Positions 1 to 7,642 of a stretch of 56,549 bases of DNA are shown one piece after another. How positions within the stretch are numbered: position 1 is the first letter of the stretch; each line of letters begins with the position of its first letter. A program made the translations under genes and the position numbers. The stretch covers positions 1 through 56,549 of the forward strand of contig NZ_FRBD01000024.1 of NCBI RefSeq assembly GCF_900142525.1, in the 5' to 3' direction. The notes beneath the pieces were generated by a model. That model was not told where the DNA came from, ran no database searches, and worked only from the letters and a program-made list of their open reading frames with translations. This stretch comes from Xylanibacter ruminicola (lineage in GTDB: Bacteria; Bacteroidota; Bacteroidia; Bacteroidales; Bacteroidaceae).

Positions 1-88
1 CTCTCGCTTCTTGTACTACTTCTGTCTATGTAAATCTTTCAAAGAACTCTTTCTTTTTGTTGCTTGTCAGGTGGTGTTCCTGATTTGC
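1..88 (-). other. Probable rRNA operon leader (5' side), running off the left edge
   Basis: Read on the minus strand, this stretch contains AGTTCTTTGAAAGATT followed by an ACAGAAGTAGTACAAGAAGC-like run. I recall such leaders upstream of 16S rRNA genes in Bacteroidales. It directly follows a strong minus-strand promoter at 94-124 and has no open reading frame of its own. The 16S gene itself would lie outside the window, so this is inference from resemblance plus promoter position. Confidence 0.5.
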
Positions 89-93
89 GGGTG

Positions 94-124
94 CAAAGGT
101 ACGGCTTTTTTTTGAACTACCAAA
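94..124 (-). promoter_or_regulatory. Bacteroidota promoter, leftward (putative rrn promoter)
   Basis: On the minus strand a -33 TTTG (plus CAAA 121-124) and a -7 TACCTTTG (plus CAAAGGTA 94-101) are separated by 19 bp. This is the optimal Bacteroidota sigma-ABfr layout. Transcription would start near 88 and run out of the window to the left. Confidence 0.7.
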
Positions 125-306
125 ACTTTTCCCAAGAAATTTTCATTTTTCATGCATTTTTTATACTGCTCTTGATAATCATCAATCACAAAAATAGATT
201 CACCTTATTATATATTATATAAGGGCAATAGAAACAAAGAATCTATCCCCTCTCCACTATTCCCCTCATCCCGAGAGGAGGGGAGTAAAAATTTCCCTAA
301 AAAAGT

Positions 307-337
307 TTTGGTGTTTAGAGGAATTAAAGTAACTTTG
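307..337 (+). promoter_or_regulatory. Promoter of the DUF4923 lipoprotein gene
   Basis: TTTG at 307-310, a 19-bp spacer and TAACTTTG at 330-337 match the Bacteroidota consensus. Because the promoter covers the only upstream in-frame start (near 308), the gene must begin at the ATG at 380. The rest of 125-306 holds no gene that I can see, only AT-rich DNA and a C-rich/G-rich stretch near 258-286 that could fold weakly. Confidence 0.75.
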
Positions 338-379
338 CAACAGGAAACGAAATACATTCATCTAAAAAAAAAGACGAAC

Positions 380-982
380 ATGAAGAAAGTTGTGTTAGGT
401 TTAGCTGCTCTTGCCTGCTTAGCGATGGCAAGCTGCGGTAACATGAACCAGGTATTAAGTGCTATGACAAATGGCACGGGTATAACAAACGCCATCTCAA
501 GCGTTATCGGTCTCGACAAAGTGAAAGCCCAGACTCTGATCGGCACATGGAAATATTCTGCACCTGGTTGTGCATTCACCAGCGAAAACCTGTTGGCTAA
601 GGCAGGTGGTGAGGTGGCTGCCGTACAGATTGAAGAAAAGCTACAGCCCTACTATCAACAGGTTAAGATATCAGCCAGCAACACATTCATCACCTTTAAC
701 GAAGACGGCACTTTCTCATCTAAGATAGCTGGCACACCATTCAGTGGTAACTACACTTTCGACGAGGCTTCGCAGAAAATCACCCTGAAGGGACTGCTGC
801 TGTCAGTGAACTGCTACACTAAAAAAGAAACTAATGGCATCTCTATATTATTCGAAGCCAAGAAACTGCTCACCGTACTGCAGACGATGTCGGCCTTGAG
901 TGGCAACAAAGACCTGCAAGCGATAGGCGATTTTAGCAAAAATTACGACGGCGTACGCGTTGGATTCGATATGAAACGGTAA
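380..982 (+). CDS. DUF4923-type lipoprotein
   Basis: This is a 200-residue exported protein. The first 19 residues form a lipoprotein signal ending in LAMASC, with Cys19 as the lipidation site. The mature part carries the GTWKYSAPGCAF start and the FNEDGTFSSKIAG / GNYTFDEASQKITLKG pattern that I associate with DUF4923, a Bacteroidales family of unknown function. The pattern suggests a small lipocalin- or calycin-like beta-barrel that would sit in the periplasm or on the outer membrane. It has its own promoter at 307-337 and is separated from argR by a second promoter, so it is probably not part of the arginine operon. No function can be assigned. The family call is from memory of the motif. 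Confidence 0.8.
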   Translation: MKKVVLGLAALACLAMASCGNMNQVLSAMTNGTGITNAISSVIGLDKVKAQTLIGTWKYSAPGCAFTSENLLAKAGGEVAAVQIEEKLQPYYQQVKISASNTFITFNEDGTFSSKIAGTPFSGNYTFDEASQKITLKGLLLSVNCYTKKETNGISILFEAKKLLTVLQTMSALSGNKDLQAIGDFSKNYDGVRVGFDMKR

Positions 983-1006
983 TATTTGCAAATATATTCA
1001 TAAATA

Positions 1007-1045
1007 TTTGGTCGGTTGCGAAATTTTGTATAATTTTGCAACCGA
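1007..1045 (+). promoter_or_regulatory. argR operon promoter with overlapping inverted-repeat operator
   Basis: TTTG at 1007-1010, a 20-bp spacer and TAATTTTG at 1031-1038 form a promoter. A near-perfect 14-bp inverted repeat overlaps it: TCGGTTGCGAAATT at 1012-1025 and AATTTTGCAACCGA at 1032-1045, with one mismatch and a 6-bp spacer. The palindrome covers the -7 box and the expected start point, so a dimeric or hexameric repressor bound there would block transcription. The next gene encodes ArgR, which makes autoregulation by arginine the natural reading (inference). Confidence 0.65.
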
Positions 1046-1066
1046 TTTCTGAATAAATATACTGAG

Positions 1067-1543
1067 ATGAAAGTAAAGACCAACAGATTAGAAGCGCTGA
1101 GACTGATTATATCAAGTCAGCAGTTAGGAAGTCAGGACGAGTTATTGAATGCCTTGCAGAAGGAGGGATTCAAGTTAACCCAAGCTACGCTAAGCCGTGA
1201 CCTAAAGCAGTTAAAGGTGGCCAAGGCCGCATCAATGAGCGGCAACTACGTTTATGTACTACCTAACGAGACGATGTACAAGCGAGTAAGCACCCCCAAC
1301 AGCGTCCGCGAGATGATGCGCGTACCCGGCTTTATCAGCATTAACTTTTCGGGCAACATGGGTATCATCAAGACCCGTCCTGGCTATGCCAGTTCAATAG
1401 CATGGAACATTGACAACAGCGACATACCAGAGATTCTGGGTACCATCGCTGGTGATGACACCATATTTATAGTAATTAAAGAAGGCATCAAATATCAACA
1501 GGTGATTGAAGCACTGAGCGATGTGGTGCCAAACATGAAGTAA
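1067..1543 (+). CDS. argR: Arginine repressor ArgR
   Basis: This 158-residue protein has the two-domain layout of ArgR. Residues 1-70 form a winged helix (TQATLSRDLKQLKV). Residues 80-158 form the oligomerisation and arginine-binding domain, with the diagnostic GTIAGDDTI motif near residue 127. ArgR hexamers bound to arginine repress biosynthetic operons. It is the first gene of a long same-strand block of arginine and proline genes, and a palindromic operator candidate overlaps its own promoter. Length and motifs are normal for the family. The downstream GNAT gene follows after 20 bp of heptamer repeats, so co-transcription is likely. Confidence 0.95.
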   Translation: MKVKTNRLEALRLIISSQQLGSQDELLNALQKEGFKLTQATLSRDLKQLKVAKAASMSGNYVYVLPNETMYKRVSTPNSVREMMRVPGFISINFSGNMGIIKTRPGYASSIAWNIDNSDIPEILGTIAGDDTIFIVIKEGIKYQQVIEALSDVVPNMK

Positions 1544-1569
1544 TTCACAATTCATAATTAGAAATGGAA
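1542..1569 (+). repeat. Heptamer array at the argR/GNAT junction
   Basis: Successive 7-mers AATTCAC, AATTCAT, AATTAGA and AATGGAA run from the argR stop into the GNAT start. The ATG at 1564 lies in the last unit. The array is one member of a family found at many gene junctions in this window. Confidence 0.6.
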
Positions 1570-2166
1570 GAAGAAATTGAAGTCTTGGTAGCAGGCCCAG
1601 AGCACGAGAAATACGTAGATACGATTCTCGACACCATCGCCGAAGCAGCGAAGGTACGTGGCACTGGTATCGCCAAGCGTACCCATGAGTACTTAGCCAA
1701 GAAGATGCTGGAGGCCAAAGCAGTCATCGCACTTACCAAGGACGGACGATTTGCAGGTTTCAGCTATATCGAGACATGGGAGAATCAGCAATATGTTACG
1801 ACCTCTGGTCTGATTGTACATCCTGACTTCAGAGGCAAGCACATTGCCAAGCGCATCAAAGACATGACCTTTACACTGGCTCGTACCCGCTGGCCACACG
1901 CCAAGATTTTCTCACTGACGAGTGGCGCCGCAGTGATGGCCATGAACACCGCACTAGGCTATCAGCCAGTAACCTTTGCCGACCTGACCGACGACGAGGC
2001 ATTCTGGAAAGGTTGTGAAGGATGCTGCAACGTAGATGTGCTGCATCGCACAGGTCGCAAGTACTGTATCTGCACAGCTATGCTCTACGACCCAACCGAG
2101 CATCTGCCCGCCAAGATTTCAGACGAGGTATTGGAGCGTATCCGTAAGATTGACGGAGAAGAGTGA
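1564..2166 (+). CDS. GNAT acyltransferase, probable N-acylglutamate (N-succinylglutamate) synthase
   Basis: This 200-residue GNAT-fold enzyme has the acyl-CoA pyrophosphate-binding loop VHPDFRGKHIAKRI at about residues 87-100 and a conserved aromatic/asparagine C-terminal half. Near residues 140-170 a run of cysteines (GCEGCC ... YCIC) might bind a metal or form disulfides. It sits between argR and argG. I recall that the equivalent gene in Bacteroides thetaiotaomicron was shown by fitness data to supply the first step of arginine synthesis, making the N-acyl- (succinyl-) glutamate that classical ArgA makes elsewhere. The argF' gene at 13773, of the succinylornithine type, supports the same route. 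The acyl group used is inferred, not shown by the sequence. Confidence 0.8.
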   Translation: MEEEIEVLVAGPEHEKYVDTILDTIAEAAKVRGTGIAKRTHEYLAKKMLEAKAVIALTKDGRFAGFSYIETWENQQYVTTSGLIVHPDFRGKHIAKRIKDMTFTLARTRWPHAKIFSLTSGAAVMAMNTALGYQPVTFADLTDDEAFWKGCEGCCNVDVLHRTGRKYCICTAMLYDPTEHLPAKISDEVLERIRKIDGEE

Positions 2167-2202
2167 AAAGTTAAGAGTTAAGAATTAAGAATTAAGAAAT
2201 TA
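2161..2202 (+). repeat. Heptamer array before argG
   Basis: The units GAGTGAA, AAGTTAA, GAGTTAA, GAATTAA, GAATTAA and GAAATTA are in exact 7-bp register, starting inside the GNAT stop region and ending 5 bp before the argG ATG at 2208. Confidence 0.7.
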
Positions 2203-2207
2203 AAGAT

Positions 2208-3410
2208 ATGGCAAACAAGAAAGTAGTAGTCGCATTTTCAGGAGGTCTCGACACCTCTTACACAGTTATGAAACTCACCCAGGATGGTTGGGATGTTTAT
2301 GCAGCCTGCGCCAACACCGGTGGATTCAGCGACGAGCAGCTGAAGAAGAACGAGGAGAACGCCTTTAAGCTGGGTGCAAAGGCATACGTTACCCTCGATG
2401 TTACTCACGAGTATTACGAGAAGTCTCTGAAGTACATGATCTTCGGAAACGTTCTGCGTAATAACTGCTATCCTATTTCTGTAAGTAGCGAGCGTATTTT
2501 CCAGGCCATCGCCATTGCCCGTTATGCCAAGGAGATTGGTGCCGATGCCATCGCACACGGCTCAACAGGTGCCGGTAACGACCAGATCCGTTTCGACATG
2601 ACCTTCCTGGTGATGGCTCCTGGCGTAGAGATCATCACCCTGACCCGCGATAAGAAGCTGACTCGTAAGGAGGAGGTTGACTATCTGAACGAGCATGGTT
2701 TCTTTGCCGACTTCACCAAGCTGAAGTATTCTTATAATGTAGGCATCTGGGGAACCAGTATCTGTGGCGGCGAGCTGCTCGACCCCACACAGGGTCTGCC
2801 AGAGGAGGCATACCTGAAGCACGTGACTGCTCCTGAGCAGGAGGCTACACTCAAAATCACTTTCGACAAGGGTGAGATTGTAGCTGTTAACGACGAGAAG
2901 TTCGACGATAAGGTCAAGGCCATCCAGAAGATTGAGGAGATTGGTGCATCATACGCTATCGGTCGCGATGCCAACGTGGGCGACACCATCATCGGCATCA
3001 AGGGTCGTGTAGGTTTCGAGGCTGCCGCTCCAAAACTGATCATCGAGGCACACCGTCTGCTGGAGAAGTCAACACTCTCTAAGTGGCAGCAGTACTGGAA
3101 GGATCAGGTAGCCAATTGGTACGGCATGTTCCTGCATGAGAGTCAGTATCTGGAGCCAGTGATGCCAGATATCGAGGCTATGCTCACCAGCAGCCAGCGC
3201 AACGTAACAGGTACAGCCATCCTGAAGCTCCGTCCTTACGGATTCGAGACTGTAGGTATCGACTCTGCCAACGACCTCACTAAGAGTAAGCTCGGCGAGT
3301 ATGGTGAGACACAGACTGGTTGGACAGCCGACGAGGCTAAGGGATTCATCAAGGTATCGAGCACACCTCTGCGTGTTTACTACGGTATCCATAAAGACGA
3401 GAAAAGATAA
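2208..3410 (+). CDS. argG: Argininosuccinate synthase
   Basis: ArgG (400 residues, normal length) condenses citrulline and aspartate using ATP in the cytoplasm. The N-terminal PP-loop AFSGGLDTSYT (about residues 9-19) binds ATP, and AHGSTGAGNDQIRFD (about 116-130) is the citrulline/aspartate-binding signature. GIKGRVGFEAAAP lies in the C-terminal synthetase domain. It is the third gene of the arginine block, with a heptamer repeat array filling the space upstream of its ATG. argC follows after 35 bp. Codon use is typical of strongly expressed genes here. Confidence 0.97.
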   Translation: MANKKVVVAFSGGLDTSYTVMKLTQDGWDVYAACANTGGFSDEQLKKNEENAFKLGAKAYVTLDVTHEYYEKSLKYMIFGNVLRNNCYPISVSSERIFQAIAIARYAKEIGADAIAHGSTGAGNDQIRFDMTFLVMAPGVEIITLTRDKKLTRKEEVDYLNEHGFFADFTKLKYSYNVGIWGTSICGGELLDPTQGLPEEAYLKHVTAPEQEATLKITFDKGEIVAVNDEKFDDKVKAIQKIEEIGASYAIGRDANVGDTIIGIKGRVGFEAAAPKLIIEAHRLLEKSTLSKWQQYWKDQVANWYGMFLHESQYLEPVMPDIEAMLTSSQRNVTGTAILKLRPYGFETVGIDSANDLTKSKLGEYGETQTGWTADEAKGFIKVSSTPLRVYYGIHKDEKR

Positions 3411-3445
3411 TATTAGGCAACAAACTACAGGACTTTAGGACTTAT

Positions 3446-4411
3446 ATGATTAAAATTGGAATCCTTGGAGCAGCAGGTTATACAGGCGGAGAGTTAATTC
3501 GTCTGCTGCTCAACCATCCTGAGGCGGAAATTGTATTCGCCAACTCTGAGAGTAATGCAGGCAATCTGGTATCAGATGTACATGAAGGTCTGATAGGTGA
3601 CACCAATCTGAAATTCACCAACGAGATGCCTTTCGACAAGGTTGACGTTGTGTATTTCTGCTTCGGCCACGGCAAGAGTGAGGCATTCCTTAAAGAGCAC
3701 ACCATCCCTGAGAACGTAAAGATTATCGACTTGGCACAGGACTTCCGTATCAAGGGCAATCATGACTATGTATATGGTCTGCCTGAGATTAACAAGGAAG
3801 ATATCACAAAGGCTCAGCATGTAGCTAATCCTGGTTGTTTTGCCACATGTATCCAGGTAGCATTGCTGCCCGCCGCCTACTTGAACATACTGAAAGAGGA
3901 TGTGGCCGTGAATGCCATCACAGGTTCTACAGGTGCCGGACAGAAGCCAGGTGCCACCACCCACTTCTCATGGCGTAACAACAACCTGAGCATCTATAAG
4001 CCCTTCCAGCATCAGCACATCGCTGAGATTCGTCAGAGTCTGAAGCAGGTTCAGGGCTATCTCGATGCCGATATTGACTTCATCCCCTACCGTGGCGACT
4101 TTGCCCGTGGCATCTTCTGCACAGCAGTCATCAAAACACCTGCACCAGTTGAGGATGTGATCGAGGCTTACAAAGACTTCTATAAGGATGCAGCCTTTAC
4201 CCACTACAGCGACAAGTCGATAGACCTGAAGCAGGTGGTGAACACCAACAAGGCATTGGTACATGTAGAGAAATACGGCAATAAGCTGCTGGTAACCTCT
4301 GCTATCGACAACCTGCTGAAGGGTGCCGTAGGTCAGGCTGTACAAAACATGAATATTATGTTCGGCATCGACGAGACCGCCGGACTCAAACTGAAAGCAT
4401 CAGCTTTCTAA
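3446..4411 (+). CDS. argC: N-acyl-gamma-glutamyl-phosphate reductase
   Basis: ArgC (321 residues) reduces N-acyl-glutamyl phosphate to the semialdehyde with NADPH. The Rossmann loop GAAGYTGGELIRLL is at residues 8-21, and the catalytic cysteine lies in VANPGCFATC (Cys near 130). The substrate loop includes FIPYRGDFARGI. The chain is shorter than many ArgC proteins (about 340-350) but all recognisable active-site segments are present. In this organism the acyl group may be succinyl rather than acetyl, judged from argF'. It is followed closely by the argD-type gene, which has its own strong Shine-Dalgarno site. Confidence 0.95.
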   Translation: MIKIGILGAAGYTGGELIRLLLNHPEAEIVFANSESNAGNLVSDVHEGLIGDTNLKFTNEMPFDKVDVVYFCFGHGKSEAFLKEHTIPENVKIIDLAQDFRIKGNHDYVYGLPEINKEDITKAQHVANPGCFATCIQVALLPAAYLNILKEDVAVNAITGSTGAGQKPGATTHFSWRNNNLSIYKPFQHQHIAEIRQSLKQVQGYLDADIDFIPYRGDFARGIFCTAVIKTPAPVEDVIEAYKDFYKDAAFTHYSDKSIDLKQVVNTNKALVHVEKYGNKLLVTSAIDNLLKGAVGQAVQNMNIMFGIDETAGLKLKASAF

Positions 4412-4417
4412 ATCATT

Positions 4418-4426
4418 AAGGAGGAG
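4418..4426 (+). promoter_or_regulatory. Strong Shine-Dalgarno site of the argD-type gene
   Basis: AAGGAGGAG ends 5 bp before the ATG at 4432. Such a full anti-16S match is uncommon in Bacteroidota, which mostly initiate without one. A near-identical site precedes the SpoIIE gene at 11684. Confidence 0.7.
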
Positions 4427-4431
4427 ACGAT

Positions 4432-5571
4432 ATGAAACTATTCGACGTTTATCCACTCTTCGACGTGAACATCGTCAAGGGAAAAGGATGTAAAGTGTGG
4501 GACGACAAAGGTCAGGAGTACCTCGACCTATATGGTGGACATGCTGTGATCAGCATCGGTCACTCTCATCCCCATTATATTAGTAAGGTAACAGAGCAGC
4601 TCAACAAGATAGGATTCTATTCCAATTCTGTTATCAACAAGCTGCAGGTAGAACTGGCCGAGCGTCTCGGCAAGATTTCCGGCTACGACGATTATCAGCT
4701 GTTCCTGATCAACTCTGGTGCCGAGGCTAACGAGAATGCGCTGAAGCTGGCCTCATTTAAGACAGGCAACACACGTGTTCTCTCATGCGAGAAAGCCTTC
4801 CACGGACGTACATCGCTGGCTGTTGAGGTAACCAACAATCCTAAGATTGTAGCCCCCATCAACGATAACCACCACGTACGATTCCTGCCACTCAACGACC
4901 TTGAGCCATGGGTACGCGAGTTGTCGAAAGGCGGCGTAGCAGCCGTTATCCTGGAGTGCATCCAGGGTGTTGGTGGCATCCTGATGGCCACACCTGAGTT
5001 TGCTCAGGGCCTGGCTTACGCTTGTAAGCGTTATGGCGCCGTGCTCATCTGCGACGAGATTCAGTGTGGATATGGTCGAAGCGGCAAGTTCTTTGCTCAC
5101 CAGTGGTTGGGCATCAAACCAGATATCATCACCGTGGCAAAGGGTATCGCCAACGGATTCCCCATGGGCGGCGTGCTGATTTCACCTGAGTTCGAGCCCG
5201 TATACGGACAGCTGGGAACCACCTTCGGCGGTAACCATCTGGCTTGTGCAGCAGCGCTGGCCACACTCGACGTATTCGAGAACGAAGGACTGGTTGAGAA
5301 CGCCCGCGTGGTAGGTGACTACCTGATGGAAGGCATCCGCAACATCGGTAGCTCACATATCAAGGAGGTACGTGGTCGCGGATTGATGATTGGTATTGAA
5401 CTCGACATGCCTCATAAGATGGTTCGCAAACCGCTTATCAAGCATGAGCATTGCTTTACCGGCTGTGCTGGTCAGGACATTCTGCGCCTGCTGCCACCAC
5501 TCTGTCTCACCAAGGCAGAAGCCGATGACTTTATCGAGAGACTGATTAGAGTACAACCAGAAGAAGATTAA
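4432..5571 (+). CDS. argD: N-acylornithine aminotransferase (ArgD type)
   Basis: This 379-residue class-III PLP aminotransferase converts N-acyl-glutamate semialdehyde to N-acyl-ornithine with glutamate as donor. Visible signatures are NSGAEANENALKLA near residues 90-103, CDEIQCGYGRSG near 200-211 (Asp holding the pyridine nitrogen) and ITVAKGIANGFPMGG, where the lysine forms the PLP Schiff base. An arginine- or ornithine-binding region is not distinguishable by eye from related succinylornithine transaminases. Position between argC and proC and the succinyl-type argF' favour N-succinylornithine as the product. It ends 5 bp before proC, so the two are surely co-transcribed. Confidence 0.93.
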   Translation: MKLFDVYPLFDVNIVKGKGCKVWDDKGQEYLDLYGGHAVISIGHSHPHYISKVTEQLNKIGFYSNSVINKLQVELAERLGKISGYDDYQLFLINSGAEANENALKLASFKTGNTRVLSCEKAFHGRTSLAVEVTNNPKIVAPINDNHHVRFLPLNDLEPWVRELSKGGVAAVILECIQGVGGILMATPEFAQGLAYACKRYGAVLICDEIQCGYGRSGKFFAHQWLGIKPDIITVAKGIANGFPMGGVLISPEFEPVYGQLGTTFGGNHLACAAALATLDVFENEGLVENARVVGDYLMEGIRNIGSSHIKEVRGRGLMIGIELDMPHKMVRKPLIKHEHCFTGCAGQDILRLLPPLCLTKAEADDFIERLIRVQPEED

Positions 5572-5576
5572 GCATT

Positions 5577-6356
5577 ATGAAAATATCAGTAATAGGAGCA
5601 GGCGCCATGGGCGGCGCTACTGTAGAAGGCCTTATTAAGGGTCAGCAGTTCAAGAACGAGGATATCACCGTGAGCGATCCATCGCAGGCTGTGGTTGACA
5701 AGTTTGCCAAGATGGGCGTTAGCGTTACTACCGACAATAAGTTGGCTGCCGATGCTGCCGACATTGTGTGCGTGGTAGTAAAACCCTGGTTGGTAGAGAA
5801 GGTACTGACCGACATCAAGCCTGAGCTGGATCCCAAGAAGCAGTTGCTGATTGTGATTGCTGCAGGTGTATCGTCAGAGAGCATCAAGGGATGGTTGGGC
5901 GAGAAGTGCCCCCCACTCTTCCTGGTTATCCCCAATATCGCTATCGCCGAGATGGCTTCGATGACATTTGTTGTACCTGTAGGTGCTTCGAAAGAAGAAA
6001 CACAGAAGGTGGTAGACATCTTCGATGAGATGGGTCACACCCTGATTACCGACGAGCAGCATCTGGCCTCAGGCACCACACTGGCCAGCTGCGGTATTGC
6101 CTACGCCATGCGTTATATCCGTGCAGCAGCCGAAGGTGGCGTGGAGCTGGGCTTCAAGGCCGACGATGCCAAGAAGATTGTGATGCAGACCATGAAGGGA
6201 GCTGTAGAGCTGTTGGAGGCAAGCGGTCTGCACCCCGAAGCTGCTATAGACCTGGTAACCACTCCTGGTGGTGTCACTATCAAAGGACTGAACGAGATGG
6301 AGCATGCAGGCTTCACCTCAGCCGTTATCCGTGGACTGAAGGCAGGACTGAAATAA
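5577..6356 (+). CDS. proC: Pyrroline-5-carboxylate reductase
   Basis: ProC (259 residues) reduces pyrroline-5-carboxylate to proline with NAD(P)H. The nucleotide-binding loop IGAGAMGGATVEGLIKG starts at residue 5, and the C-terminal dimerisation domain carries the family signature TTPGGVTIKGLNEME near residue 228. It follows the ornithine-forming aminotransferase by 5 bp and is in the same block as proB and proA, so arginine and proline synthesis are physically linked here. Confidence 0.96.
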   Translation: MKISVIGAGAMGGATVEGLIKGQQFKNEDITVSDPSQAVVDKFAKMGVSVTTDNKLAADAADIVCVVVKPWLVEKVLTDIKPELDPKKQLLIVIAAGVSSESIKGWLGEKCPPLFLVIPNIAIAEMASMTFVVPVGASKEETQKVVDIFDEMGHTLITDEQHLASGTTLASCGIAYAMRYIRAAAEGGVELGFKADDAKKIVMQTMKGAVELLEASGLHPEAAIDLVTTPGGVTIKGLNEMEHAGFTSAVIRGLKAGLK

Positions 6357-6385
6357 GGGTGAGAAGGTCAGAAAGGGAGAAGGTT

Positions 6386-7030
6386 ATGAGAAAGGAGATA
6401 AAAAGTGCTTGGTTGATGAGGGTGATGGTATTACTATTCACTCTTCACTATTCACTATTCACTATCTCGGCACAGGATAATGCCAATGCCCGTCAGGCCA
6501 AGCGTGTATTCAACACTGCCTGGAATCATATTTATGGAAAAGAAGGCGTACGTTTTCATTATAAGATAGACATCCTTCACCTCTATAAAGAAGAAGGTAC
6601 ATCGTGGAACAAGGGCGACAAGGCTAAGTCGGAATATAAAGGCTCCAAGATGTGGAACGACGGTAATGTCAAATATATCCTCCGCGAGAAGAAAGGCATC
6701 GTAGAGATTCACGATCCTAAAGTGAACAAGAAGGACGAGAAGTTGCAGATGTTCAAGTTCGAGCCCGACAGCTATAACTACTCCATCGCCAAAGATCCCG
6801 AAGGACTGCTGGTAACCCTTGAAGCCAAACCCGGCGTCAAAGTGAAGATGAAGAAGATTATAGCCCTGCTCAATCAAGGCAACTACTACCCCAAGAAGTT
6901 ACGCATCAAGGTGAGCATCTTCTGGGCCACCATCACCTTCTCTGACTTCCAGGCCGGCAATATCGACGATAACATCTTCGTATTCCCCAAAGAGAAATAT
7001 ACAAATTATAAAATAGTAGACGAACGATAA
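6386..7030 (+). CDS. LolA-like periplasmic protein
   Basis: This protein has 214 residues if it starts at the ATG at 6386; an in-frame GTG at 6359 is possible but less likely. A hydrophobic signal peptide ends near ISAQ. The mature part has the alternating charged/hydrophobic pattern of LolA-type lipoprotein carriers (RVHYKIDIL-like start, KSEYKGSKMW, ATITFSDFQAG), an incomplete beta-barrel that would shuttle lipoproteins or lipids through the periplasm. The signal peptide is odd: codons 16-27 are written by five tandem heptamers at 6431-6465, so residues FTLHYSLFTI derive from a DNA repeat. A change in copy number would shift the frame. The family call is moderate. Confidence 0.7.
   Translation: MRKEIKSAWLMRVMVLLFTLHYSLFTISAQDNANARQAKRVFNTAWNHIYGKEGVRFHYKIDILHLYKEEGTSWNKGDKAKSEYKGSKMWNDGNVKYILREKKGIVEIHDPKVNKKDEKLQMFKFEPDSYNYSIAKDPEGLLVTLEAKPGVKVKMKKIIALLNQGNYYPKKLRIKVSIFWATITFSDFQAGNIDDNIFVFPKEKYTNYKIVDER
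6431..6465 (+). repeat. Heptamer array inside the LolA-like signal peptide
   Basis: Five 7-bp units (TTACTAT, TCACTCT, then TCACTAT three times) lie within codons for the hydrophobic core of the signal peptide. The unit is the reverse complement of the one at 7603-7637. Confidence 0.75.
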
Positions 7031-7044
7031 ATTATACGAATAAT

Positions 7045-7602
7045 ATGGATGAGCAATTAAAGCAAATCGGTGAGCGCCTGCGTGGACTGCGCGACGTGCT
7101 CGACATCCCAGTAAGTGAGATGGCAGAAACAATCGGAATCGACTCCGAGAAGTACGAGAAAATAGAAAAAGGCGAGTTGGATATTACCATATCAAACCTG
7201 ATGAAGATTGCCCACAAGTATGGTGTCAGTGCCGAGGAGCTGATGTTTGCCGAGGCACCTCACATGAAGTCATACTTCGTGGTTCGTAAGGGCCAGGGCA
7301 TGAGCGTAGAGCGCACCAAGGCCTACAAGTATCAGAGTCTGGTAAGCGGTTTCGTAAACCACCATTCCGACGTGTTCATTGTAACCGTCGAGCCTAAGCC
7401 CGGTGCACGTACCATCTATAAGAACACACACCCAGGACAGGAGTTCAACCTGGTTCTCGAAGGTAAGATGGAACTCTTCATCGGCGGTAAGACCATCATC
7501 CTCGAAGAGGGCGACAGCATCTACTTCGACTCATCAAAGCCCCACGGCATGCTGGCCGTAGGCGATAAACCCGTTAAGTTCCTCGCCTTCACAGTAGAGT
7601 AA
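7045..7602 (+). CDS. XRE-type regulator with C-terminal cupin domain
   Basis: This is a 185-residue cytoplasmic regulator. Residues 6-65 form an XRE/Cro helix-turn-helix (VSEMAETIGIDSEKYEKIEKG). Residues 105-183 form a small-molecule-binding cupin barrel (HPGQEFNLVLEGKMELFIGG and GDSIYFDSSKPHGM). Proteins of this architecture often control a neighbouring metabolic enzyme by sensing its substrate. The acyl-CoA synthetase gene follows after a 40-bp heptamer array, and in Bacteroidales this pair is commonly adjacent. The ligand is unknown; a short organic acid is a guess from the neighbour. Confidence 0.9.
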   Translation: MDEQLKQIGERLRGLRDVLDIPVSEMAETIGIDSEKYEKIEKGELDITISNLMKIAHKYGVSAEELMFAEAPHMKSYFVVRKGQGMSVERTKAYKYQSLVSGFVNHHSDVFIVTVEPKPGARTIYKNTHPGQEFNLVLEGKMELFIGGKTIILEEGDSIYFDSSKPHGMLAVGDKPVKFLAFTVE

Positions 7603-7637
7603 GTGAATAGCGAATAGTGAATAGTGAATAGTGAATA
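7603..7637 (+). repeat. Heptamer array before the acyl-CoA synthetase
   Basis: Five exact-register units (GTGAATA, GCGAATA, then GTGAATA three times) begin just after the regulator's stop codon and end 5 bp before the ATG at 7643. The array is the inverted form of that at 6431-6465. Confidence 0.8.
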
Positions 7638-7642
7638 GTAAT

